6,092 bases of DNA from assembly GCA_030595525.1 (NCBI GenBank), contig JAUVDD010000107.1, positions 1 through 6,092 of the forward strand, in the 5' to 3' direction. Every line of letters starts with the position of its first letter. The first letter of the stretch is position 1. Below the pieces are notes generated by a model. That model did not search any database and was not told the DNA's origin. It was given only the letters and a program-made list of their open reading frames with translations. A program made the translations under genes and the position numbers. The DNA comes from Puniceicoccales bacterium (GTDB lineage Bacteria > Verrucomicrobiota > Verrucomicrobiia > Opitutales > Oceanipulchritudinaceae). This document shows positions 1-6,092 of this stretch, piece by piece.

Positions 1-1268
1 GGATAAGGGAATTTCGCAAGAAGGCCCTGAAGGTCTTCAACGACAAGCCGAACCCCACACATTGGGCCTCAAAAGATATCGAGAATATCAAGTACGAGAA
101 CCTCCGTTATTACCTTTCAAAGGGACAGCAACCATCCCGGACCTGGGATGAAGTGCCGGACGAGATCAAGGAAACTTTTGAGCGATTGGGCATTCCTGAG
201 AAGGAACGTGCATACCTTGCTGGTGTTGAGGCCCAGTTCGATTCGGAAGCATCCTACTCGAACATGAAGGAGGATCTGGCAAAACAGGGCGTTTTATTCC
301 TCGGCCCGACCGAAGGATTGAAAGAGCATCCCGAATTGTTCCGCAAATTCTTTGGCAAGGTTATCCCGATCGGGGATAATAAATTCAGTGCCTTGAATAG
401 TGCGGTTTTCTCGGGTGGATCTTTCATTTATATTCCACCCGGTGTTAAGGTGAAACAACCTCTGCAAGCTTACTTCCGAATCAACGCCGAGAATTTCGGG
501 CAGTTTGAAAGGACCCTGATCATTGCTGATGAAGGCGCCGAGCTCACGTACATGGAAGGCTGTACCGCTCCGAAATTCGAGACGACTACCTTGCACTCAG
601 CTGTTGTTGAATTGGTCGCATTAAAGGGCGCCAAGATCCAGTACATCACTGTGCAAAACTGGTCGGCGAATGTTTTCAATATGGTGACCAAACGTGGTTT
701 GGCCATGGAAGATGCCGAGATCAAGTGGATTGACTGCAACATTGGCAGCCGCCTGACAATGAAGTACCCGGGCGTCATCATGCGAGGTCCCGGAGCACGA
801 GGCGAAGTCTTGTCCATCGCGCTTGCTCATGATGGCCAGCATCAGGATACCGGATCAAAGATGATCCATGCTGCCGACAATACCACTTCAAATATCATTT
901 CGAAGTCCATCTCAATTGGTGAAGGCCGTTCAACCTATCGCGGTGTAGTGAGTATTCCACGACACCTGAAGGGATGCAAAAACAACACCGAATGTGATGC
1001 ACTGCTGATCAACACCAACTCCCGGACAGACACATACCCGGCTATAACGGTGAAGGGCAACCAGAGCACCGTACAACACGAAGCGAGTGTTTCCAAGGTC
1101 AGTGCCGAACAGATTTTCTACATGAAGCAACGAGGCCTTCCCGAAGGCGATGCAATGAGTCTGGCGGTGAATGGTTTTGTAAATGACCTGATACGTGAAT
1201 TCCCGATGGAATACTCGGTCGAATTGAAACGACTCATCGATCTGGAAATGGAAGGATCCGTAGGTTAA
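1..1268 (+). CDS. sufB: Fe-S cluster assembly scaffold protein SufB (5' end cut by window edge)
   Basis: SufB is a scaffold subunit of the cytoplasmic SufBC2D complex, on which new Fe-S clusters are assembled. The reading frame is already open at the left edge (first full codon at base 3) and gives 421 visible residues ending in the family's typical EMEGSVG. Residues upstream of base 153 (for example [21 protein letters not shown]) match the SufB N-terminal part, so the GTG at 153 is internal and the true start lies outside the window. Compared with E. coli SufB (495 residues, from memory), about 50-75 residues are missing. Visible landmarks are [40 protein letters not shown], the EGCTAP cysteine (bases 561-563), QNWSANV, and NNTECDALL, whose Cys (bases 993-995) aligns with the E. 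coli cluster-assembly residue Cys405. The Glu of QHEAS lies exactly 29 residues later, as Glu434 does in E. coli. sufD follows after 28 bases in the same direction, consistent with an operon. No oddity is seen in the protein. Confidence 0.97.
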   Translation, partial: IREFRKKALKVFNDKPNPTHWASKDIENIKYENLRYYLSKGQQPSRTWDEVPDEIKETFERLGIPEKERAYLAGVEAQFDSEASYSNMKEDLAKQGVLFLGPTEGLKEHPELFRKFFGKVIPIGDNKFSALNSAVFSGGSFIYIPPGVKVKQPLQAYFRINAENFGQFERTLIIADEGAELTYMEGCTAPKFETTTLHSAVVELVALKGAKIQYITVQNWSANVFNMVTKRGLAMEDAEIKWIDCNIGSRLTMKYPGVIMRGPGARGEVLSIALAHDGQHQDTGSKMIHAADNTTSNIISKSISIGEGRSTYRGVVSIPRHLKGCKNNTECDALLINTNSRTDTYPAITVKGNQSTVQHEASVSKVSAEQIFYMKQRGLPEGDAMSLAVNGFVNDLIREFPMEYSVELKRLIDLEMEGSVG

Positions 1269-1284
1269 TCAACCGAAACTTTTT

Positions 1285-1289
1285 GAAAG
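1285..1289 (+). promoter_or_regulatory. Weak ribosome binding site for sufD
   Basis: GAAAG sits 7 bases before the ATG at 1297, in the short A/T-rich gap after sufB. It is only a partial Shine-Dalgarno match. It is the best candidate in the 28-base spacer and agrees with the chosen sufD start, but translational coupling to sufB may matter more. Confidence 0.35.
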
Positions 1290-1296
1290 TAATAGA

Positions 1297-2631
1297 ATGT
1301 CCGAAACATTAGTACTATCACACCCCTCATTGGACGATCCGAAGGTTTTCGAGGTGCACCAGGAGCAAACTGGCATTGACCAGGATTGGTTCAAGCAAGA
1401 CCAGCAGAAAGCATGGAATCGCTACATGGAGCTACCCTACCCGGCTCGGAACAATGAGAAATGGCGATTCGCCAACGTCAAACATTTCACCAATACTGGA
1501 AGCTACCGAACCGCTGCCCAGGCTGATGAGGATTCCACTCATCTGGTTGAGGAATCACACCGGTTGGAGAAGGTCGCTGGGAGAATAATTCTCACTGACG
1601 ACATACTGGCCGCACCGGTTGAGCTGGACGAAGAGCTGAAAGCAAAGGGCGTAATTTACACCACTTTGTTCGACGCCATCGTTAAGCACCCTGACCTCGT
1701 AAAGGAATACTTCATGAAACAATCTCCGGATCTTGGTTCGGAGAAATTTGAGGCTCTGCACCTGGCTTTACTGCGTAACGGGGTTTTCCTGTATGTTCCG
1801 GATAATCTGGAAATTGAGGAGCCTTTCATGGCTTATAATTGGGCAGTAGCCGACAAGGCTGCTCTCTTTCCTCACACCCTGTTCATCACCGGGAAGAATG
1901 CCAAGGCAAGCCTGGTCGAGTTTCAGGAAGCAGCACACCAGGAAACAGAGCACTTTATTATCGCCAATGCCCATCTTTACGCAGGTGACGGATCCAAACC
2001 CAGTCACACTATTGTTCAGAACTGGAATGCAAACACCTTGAGCATGCAGCTGAATACAAGCAATGCGCAGAATGATACAAATGCCAAAAGCACTTTGATC
2101 AATGTGGGATCTTCCCATGCCCGACAAGAGGTTCACGGAAAGATATTTGGCAGTGGCAGCAACGTGGAATTGTACGCTTTGAATGTTCCGACTGGTTCCC
2201 AGGAAATTGATCAACGCACTTTGCAAACCCATATCGCTCCCCACAGCCGAAGCGACCTCTTGTTCAAGAATGCCCTGAACGATCAGTCTCGGACGATTTT
2301 CTCTGGTTTGATTATCGTGGAAGAAAATGCCCAGCAAACGGATGCCTATCAGACCAACAATAATCTGATGCTCAGTGAGGATGCCGAAGCAAATTCGCTC
2401 CCCGGTCTGGAAATCAAGGCCAATGATGTGAAATGCTCGCACGGTGCAACCACCGGACGCATGGACAATTCAGAACTGTTTTACTTCCTGGCCCGTGGCA
2501 TTACACCTCAAAAGGCTCAGGAACTGATGGTGTTCGGATACTTCGAGGAAATTATCAGCAAACTGGATAACGATCAACTTGCCGATTACGTCCGTGAATT
2601 GGTTCAACATAAATTTACGGTTAGAACTTAA
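1297..2631 (+). CDS. sufD: Fe-S cluster assembly protein SufD
   Basis: SufD is the SufB paralogue that completes the SufBC2D scaffold; the SufB-SufD interface is where the nascent cluster forms. The 444 residues are close to the usual family length (E. coli about 423). The N-terminal helical part carries the family signature LPYPARNNEKWRFANVKHF (about residues 46-64). A beta-helix core follows, with ALHLALLRNGVFLYVPDN (about 153-170) and QTHIAPHSRSDLLFKNALND (about 310-329). The C-terminal motif KCSHGATTG contains His382 (bases 2440-2442), the counterpart of E. coli SufD His360, which is implicated in cluster assembly. The tail, FLARGITPQKAQELMVFGYF, is typical. The ATG at 1297 gives a complete N-terminus and leaves a normal operon gap of 28 bases after sufB. 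sufC, often placed beside or between sufB and sufD, is not between them here. The CSHGAT motif separates SufD from SufB, so the assignment is firm. Confidence 0.96.
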   Translation: MSETLVLSHPSLDDPKVFEVHQEQTGIDQDWFKQDQQKAWNRYMELPYPARNNEKWRFANVKHFTNTGSYRTAAQADEDSTHLVEESHRLEKVAGRIILTDDILAAPVELDEELKAKGVIYTTLFDAIVKHPDLVKEYFMKQSPDLGSEKFEALHLALLRNGVFLYVPDNLEIEEPFMAYNWAVADKAALFPHTLFITGKNAKASLVEFQEAAHQETEHFIIANAHLYAGDGSKPSHTIVQNWNANTLSMQLNTSNAQNDTNAKSTLINVGSSHARQEVHGKIFGSGSNVELYALNVPTGSQEIDQRTLQTHIAPHSRSDLLFKNALNDQSRTIFSGLIIVEENAQQTDAYQTNNNLMLSEDAEANSLPGLEIKANDVKCSHGATTGRMDNSELFYFLARGITPQKAQELMVFGYFEEIISKLDNDQLADYVRELVQHKFTVRT

Positions 2632-2649
2632 AAAATAAACAGCTCAAAA

Positions 2650-3207
2650 ATGAATTCCGAACGAATTGTCAGTCACGAAATCCCTGCCACAATTGTTCCC
2701 TACGGCGACCAGATCACGATCCCCGCAGGAACCCCCGTTACCATCACTCACCGACTAGGTGGAAATTTCACTGTAACATGGCATGGTGGGATGGCTCAAA
2801 TTAATGGGCGCCACGCCGATGCTATTGGTGAAGTGGTTGAAGAGGAAAAACCTGCCTCTGAGAATGCTGCTGCCGAAGCACATGTTGGTCCCCCGAGTGA
2901 CGACAAGGTCTGGGCCGCCCTGAAGGGGGTTTATGATCCGGAAATTCCCGTCAACATTGTTGATTTGGGCCTCATCTATACGATGGAAGTCATTCAGGAG
3001 CCGGATTCCAGCGAGTATCATGTGCGGATCGATATGACCCTGACCGCCCCCGGTTGCGGAATGGGACCAGCCATTGCCCAGGATGCCAAATATAAGGTGG
3101 AAAATGTGCCCGGCGTGGCAGTTACCCACGTTGATATTGTCTGGGATCCTCCATGGCACCAGGATATGATCTCCGAAGAAGGCAAGATGGAACTGGGTTT
3201 GCTGTAG
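2650..3207 (+). CDS. sufT: Long-form SufT, Fe-S maturation protein with MIP18/DUF59 domain
   Basis: SufT proteins are auxiliary factors that help mature Fe-S proteins, probably as cluster carriers or target adaptors. This 185-residue protein has the two-part layout of the long SufT family. An N-terminal segment contains IPAGTPVTITHRLGGNFTV (about residues 24-42). A low-complexity, Glu/Ala-rich linker spans about 60-80. The C-terminal MIP18 (DUF59) domain spans about 85-170. That domain shows DPEIPVNIVDLGLIY (96-110), TAPGCGMGP with the conserved reactive Cys136 (bases 3055-3057), and VWDPPW (164-169). The ATG at 2650 lies 18 bases after sufD; the spacer is A-rich and has no clear Shine-Dalgarno, so initiation may depend on coupling or an A-rich leader. 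The gene ends in tandem in-frame stops TAG TGA (3205-3210), and the first lies inside the GTAG of a REP-like repeat. The position after sufD supports a role in the same Fe-S pathway. Short DUF59 proteins such as PaaD are less likely because of the N-terminal segment. Confidence 0.93.
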   Translation: MNSERIVSHEIPATIVPYGDQITIPAGTPVTITHRLGGNFTVTWHGGMAQINGRHADAIGEVVEEEKPASENAAAEAHVGPPSDDKVWAALKGVYDPEIPVNIVDLGLIYTMEVIQEPDSSEYHVRIDMTLTAPGCGMGPAIAQDAKYKVENVPGVAVTHVDIVWDPPWHQDMISEEGKMELGLL

Positions 3208-3227
3208 TGAGCGCCTTTATGGCGCGA
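3204..3227 (+). repeat. REP-like unit, left arm
   Basis: The unit is GTAG, TGA, then stem GCGCC (3211-3215), loop TTTAT, stem GGCGC (3221-3225), and GA. It aligns base for base with the right arm read on the other strand, apart from the variable Y after GTAG and the paired changes within the hairpin. Its first seven bases contain both in-frame stop codons of sufT. Confidence 0.7.
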
Positions 3228-3241
3228 CGGCGTAATTGAGA

Positions 3242-3265
3242 TCGCGGGGTAAACCCGCTCGCTAC
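3242..3265 (-). repeat. REP-like unit, right arm
   Basis: Read on the minus strand the unit is GTAG, CGA, then stem GCGGG, loop TTTAC, stem CCCGC, and GA. The stem bases on the plus strand are 3244-3248 and 3254-3258. The stem differs from the left arm (CC/GG changed to GG/CC) but stays fully paired, which indicates selection for the fold and not just the sequence. Confidence 0.7.
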
Positions 3266-3271
3266 AGATTC

Positions 3272-3311
3272 AAAAAAAGCCCTGGTCCCGCATTCGCTGG
3301 GCCAGGGCTTT
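3272..3311 (-). terminator. Rho-independent terminator of ppdK, possibly also used by suf
   Basis: The stem pairs AAAGCCCTGG (3276-3285) with CCAGGGCTTT (3302-3311), extended by CCC/GGG (3287-3289 with 3299-3301) past a single bulged T, with a 9-base loop (3290-3298). Read on the minus strand it is followed by seven T residues (complement of 3272-3278), and it lies about 30 bases after the ppdK stop, so it is a textbook terminator in that direction. Read on the plus strand the stem is followed by GAAATAG, with no T tract beyond the TTT within the stem itself. Termination of the suf transcript here would therefore be weaker. Confidence 0.88.
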
Positions 3312-3342
3312 GAAATAGTGTAGTTGAACTTACGCTACAAGT

Positions 3343-6092
3343 TTAGCTGTTGATCGCAGCCTGTGCAGCAGCCAAACGGGCAACCGGCACACGCGGCGGT
3401 GAACAACTGACGTAGTTCAGTCCAACAGCGTGGAAGAATCCAATGGAATCAGGATCACCACCATGCTCACCACAGATGCCGAGCTTAAGCTTTGGCTTAA
3501 CAGAACGGCCCTTGTCGGCTGCGATCTGAACGAGCTGGCCAACACCGGTCTGGTCAAGGCTGGCGAATGGATTCTGGGTGAAGATTTCCTTGTTGCGGTA
3601 ATCATCGAAGAAGGAACCCATATCATCACGACTCAGACCCAAAGTGGTCTGTGTCAGGTCATTGGTTCCGAAACTGAAGAACTCAGCAACTTCGGCGATT
3701 TCGTCAGCGGTAATAGCTGCACGTGGCACTTCAATCATCGTACCAACGGTGTACTTGATCTTCACACCCTTGGCAGCCATGACTTCCTTGGCAACGCGGT
3801 GAACGATATCAACCTGATCCTTCAGCTCGGCCTTGAAGCCAACCAGCGGAATCATGATTTCCGGCTGTACCTTGATCGGTTTCTTCAGCTTGCCAACTTG
3901 GGCAGCAGCTTCGAATACCGCGCGGGCCTGCATCTCGGTGATTTCAGGATAGCTAACTCCCAGACGGCAACCACGGTGACCAAGCATCGGGTTTTCTTCA
4001 TGCAGAGCCTTAACGCGCTCGGTGATGGTTTCCTGCTCAACGCCAAGCTTGGTAGCCAACTGACGACGTGTTGTGTCATCGTGTGGCAGGAACTCATGCA
4101 AAGGCGGATCCAGGAAACGAATTGTTACCGGCAGTTCCTTCATGGCCCTGAACAAGCCATTGAAGTCGCGGCGCTGGAACGGAAGCAGCTTCTTAAGGGC
4201 TGCACGACGATCCTTCTCATTGCTGGCGAGAATCATCTGGCGCATGTAATCGATGCGATCGCCTTCAAAGAACATATGCTCTGTACGGCAAAGGCCGATG
4301 CCTTCAGCACCGAACTTCACAGCACTCTGGGCCATGGACGGTGTGTCAGCGTTGGTGCGGACCTGCATTTTGCGATACTTGTCTGCCCACTTCATTACAG
4401 TTGAGAAAAGCTGATAAGTGTAGCTCTTGGATCCCTTGGAATTGCCTTCGAGAACACTCTTAACTTCACTGTCGGTGGTGTCGATTGCACCAGCGAAGAT
4501 CTCGCCACTTGTTCCGTTAATGGAAATGAAGTCACCTTCCGTGAGAACTGTTGTTCCGGAACGAAGGGTCTTCTTGGCGTAGTTGATCTTAATTTCTGAC
4601 GCACCACAGATACAAACCTTGCCCAACTGACGGGCAACGAGCGCTGCGTGAGAGCTAACACCACCACGAGAGGTCAAAATACCTTCAGAAGCGAGCATGC
4701 CCTTCAAGTCTTCGGGAGAAGTCTCGACACGGCAAAGGATGACTTTACGGCCAGCCTTCACTTCCATCTCAGCCATCGTGGCGGAAAAGACAATGTGGCC
4801 ACTGGCAGCACCCGGACCAGCCGGAAGACCTGTACCAATCACCTTGGAGGCAGCTTCAGCCTTAGGGTCGAAAATCGGAACCAACAGGGAATCAATTGAT
4901 TCAGCCGGGATCTTGCTCAGGGCAACCTTCTCGGTCATCAAGCGTTCCTTGTTCATTTCCACAGCAATACGAACTGCAGCAAGACCGGTACGTTTACCAT
5001 TACGGGTCTGCAGCATATATAATGTATTGTCTTCTACAGTGAACTCAAAGTCCTGCATGTCGCGGAAGTGACGCTCCAGCTTCCTGCGAACCTTTTCCAG
5101 TTCTGCGTGAGCGTGCGGCATCTCGTCAGCCAATTGTGCAATCGGCTTAGGTGTCCGGACACCAGCAACAACATCTTCACCCTGTGCATTGATCAGGTAT
5201 TCACCATAGAAAACCTTCTCGCCGTTTGCAGGGTCACGAGTAAAGGCAACACCGGTGGCGCATTCGTCACCCATGTTACCGAAAACCATCGCCTGAACGT
5301 TAACAGCTGTACCCCACGCTGAAGGGATGTTGTACTTCTGGCGGTAAATGATCGCGCGTTCGTTGCCCCATGATCCGAATACGGCTCCAATGGCTCCCCA
5401 AAGCTGCTCGTACGCGTCTTCAGGGAAGCTCTTCTTGGTCCACTTCTTGATGAGAGCCTTGTAACGTTTGACCAGCTCCTGCAAATCCTCGGCGCTCATG
5501 TCAGCATCGTTTTCAACCTTCAGTTCCTTTTTGAGACCATCCATGATTTCCTCGAACGGATCATGATCGTGTTCACCCTTCGGCTGAACACCCATGACAA
5601 CGTCTCCGTACATCTGGATGAATCGGCGGTAACAGTCCCATGCAAAACGTGCGTTGCCGGACTTCTTTGCCAAGGCAATTACTGTCTTGTCGTTCAGGCC
5701 AAGATTCAAAATTGTATCCATCATACCGGGCATGGAATCGCGGGCACCGGAGCGAACTGAGAAAAGCAGGGGATCGGTCTTGCTGCCGAACAGCTTACCT
5801 TGCTCTTTTTCAACTTGCTTAACCGCAGCCTTAACTTCCGCTTCAAGCCCCTTGGGGTACTTGCCCTTGTTATCACTGAAGTATGTACAAACATCAGTGG
5901 TGATGGTGAATCCTGGAGGCACCGGTAGTCCGATGGTCGCCATTTCAGCAAGGTTAGCACCCTTGCCTCCCAGGAGTTCCCGCAATTTTGCATTGCCGTC
6001 GGTCTTCTTACCGAATGCGTATACTGCCTTTACCGCCTTGGAAGCAACCTTGCGCTTCTTGACGACTGTGGATTTTGTTTTCTTTTTGCTGG
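3343..6092 (-). CDS. ppdK: Pyruvate, phosphate dikinase (5' end cut by window edge)
   Basis: PPDK is a cytoplasmic enzyme that reversibly converts pyruvate + ATP + Pi to PEP + AMP + PPi, serving glycolysis with PPi or gluconeogenesis. 915 residues are visible (Ser at 6088-6090 counted as 1); the stop is TAA at 3343-3345. The ATP-grasp part carries [10 protein letters not shown] (41-50), [12 protein letters not shown] (Arg113) and LQTRNGKRT (Arg363). The swivelling domain carries the phosphoryl-carrying His481 in [14 protein letters not shown] (codon 4648-4650). The C-terminal PEP/pyruvate barrel carries [10 protein letters not shown] (Arg602), [10 protein letters not shown] (Arg658), Glu787 in [19 protein letters not shown] (Asn810) and catalytic Cys873 in [10 protein letters not shown] (3472-3474). 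These identify PPDK and not PEP synthase. The TTG at 5985 is not the start: upstream codons encode the normal PPDK N-terminus ([15 protein letters not shown]), preceded by a Lys-rich tail. No ATG, GTG or TTG occurs in frame between 5986 and 6092, so the start and promoter lie outside. It is convergent with suf, so no shared operon. Confidence 0.97.
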   Translation of the reverse strand, partial: SKKKTKSTVVKKRKVASKAVKAVYAFGKKTDGNAKLRELLGGKGANLAEMATIGLPVPPGFTITTDVCTYFSDNKGKYPKGLEAEVKAAVKQVEKEQGKLFGSKTDPLLFSVRSGARDSMPGMMDTILNLGLNDKTVIALAKKSGNARFAWDCYRRFIQMYGDVVMGVQPKGEHDHDPFEEIMDGLKKELKVENDADMSAEDLQELVKRYKALIKKWTKKSFPEDAYEQLWGAIGAVFGSWGNERAIIYRQKYNIPSAWGTAVNVQAMVFGNMGDECATGVAFTRDPANGEKVFYGEYLINAQGEDVVAGVRTPKPIAQLADEMPHAHAELEKVRRKLERHFRDMQDFEFTVEDNTLYMLQTRNGKRTGLAAVRIAVEMNKERLMTEKVALSKIPAESIDSLLVPIFDPKAEAASKVIGTGLPAGPGAASGHIVFSATMAEMEVKAGRKVILCRVETSPEDLKGMLASEGILTSRGGVSSHAALVARQLGKVCICGASEIKINYAKKTLRSGTTVLTEGDFISINGTSGEIFAGAIDTTDSEVKSVLEGNSKGSKSYTYQLFSTVMKWADKYRKMQVRTNADTPSMAQSAVKFGAEGIGLCRTEHMFFEGDRIDYMRQMILASNEKDRRAALKKLLPFQRRDFNGLFRAMKELPVTIRFLDPPLHEFLPHDDTTRRQLATKLGVEQETITERVKALHEENPMLGHRGCRLGVSYPEITEMQARAVFEAAAQVGKLKKPIKVQPEIMIPLVGFKAELKDQVDIVHRVAKEVMAAKGVKIKYTVGTMIEVPRAAITADEIAEVAEFFSFGTNDLTQTTLGLSRDDMGSFFDDYRNKEIFTQNPFASLDQTGVGQLVQIAADKGRSVKPKLKLGICGEHGGDPDSIGFFHAVGLNYVSCSPPRVPVARLAAAQAAINS

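Larger units (their letters stand above)
3202..3267. repeat. REP doublet (REPIN/BIME-like) element between sufT and ppdK
   Basis: The 66 bases are flanked by 12-base inverted ends: CTGTAGTGAGCG (3202-3213) and CGCTCGCTACAG (3256-3267), which pair except for one T:G position. Inside are two inverted 24-base units with a 14-base spacer (3228-3241). Each unit starts with GTAG, then YGA, a 5-bp hairpin with a TTTAY loop, and GA. This is the layout of REP sequences, mobilised in other bacteria by RAYT transposases that recognise a GTAG-type tetranucleotide beside a hairpin. Mobility and family membership are inferred; only one copy is visible here. In RNA the whole element could fold into a three-way structure that protects the 3' end of the suf transcript. 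Confidence 0.72.

Noticed and set aside
153..155. GTG as the start of sufB
   Set aside because: The same frame is open to the left edge, and the upstream residues match the SufB N-terminal region, so this codon is an internal Val.
1768..2442. Open frame of 224 codons on the minus strand, antisense to sufD
   Set aside because: It overlaps the conserved core of sufD completely and its translation shows no known family feature.
3319..3339. TGTAG ... CTACA palindrome just after the ppdK stop, resembling a REP remnant
   Set aside because: Only five bases pair, with an 11-base loop, and the hairpin and TTTAY loop of the REP units are absent. It could be chance.
3394..3399. Pro-Pro in the PPDK C-terminal SCSPPRVP motif, where Phe or Tyr is usual at the second position
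   Set aside because: A single substitution beside intact catalytic residues. Without an alignment it may simply be a lineage variant.
3430..4404. Open frame of 324 codons on the plus strand, antisense to ppdK
   Set aside because: It lies wholly within the coding region of ppdK, whose protein is clearly conserved. Its translation has no recognisable motif, and it begins and ends without any signal. It is a shadow of the ppdK codon pattern.
5983..5985. TTG as the start of ppdK
   Set aside because: The codons before it encode the normal PPDK N-terminal motif, so this is an internal Leu.
6046..6060. KKRKV in the PPDK tail, resembling a eukaryotic nuclear localisation signal
   Set aside because: The gene neighbourhood is bacterial, and short basic runs arise easily in a Lys-rich tail; no reason to infer nuclear targeting.

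Overview
The window holds two ordinary, well-conserved loci that converge on a short intergenic region. The plus strand carries the end of a SUF iron-sulfur cluster assembly operon: the 3' part of sufB (cut by the left edge), complete sufD, and complete sufT of the long form. Gaps are 28 and 18 bases. The minus strand carries ppdK (pyruvate, phosphate dikinase), whose stop codon lies inside the window and whose start codon lies beyond the right edge. There are no tRNA or rRNA genes, no CRISPR array and no transposase gene.

The organism is a Gram-negative-like bacterium with moderate base composition and mostly weak Shine-Dalgarno signals. The sufB-sufD-sufT arrangement, the general look of the SufB and PPDK proteins, and the Lys-rich N-terminal tail on PPDK suggest a member of the Verrucomicrobiota or a related PVC lineage. 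This is an impression from sequence, not a measured assignment.

SufB and SufD are the two scaffold subunits that, with the ATPase SufC, form the SufBC2D complex where Fe-S clusters are built. SufC is not encoded between or after them here, so it must lie upstream or elsewhere. SufT is an auxiliary Fe-S maturation protein of the MIP18/DUF59 family. PPDK interconverts pyruvate + ATP + Pi and PEP + AMP + PPi, and has no obvious link to the suf operon beyond tail-to-tail placement.

The most interesting structure is in the 135 bases between sufT and ppdK. A 66-base element (3202-3267) consists of two inverted 24-base units. Each begins with GTAG followed by a short hairpin, and the two hairpins differ by compensating base changes. 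This is the architecture of REP doublets (REPIN/BIME-like), and its left end supplies the sufT stop codon. Next to it is a strong hairpin with a seven-T tract that terminates ppdK. Apart from this element I see no undescribed system; the coding regions are housekeeping genes.
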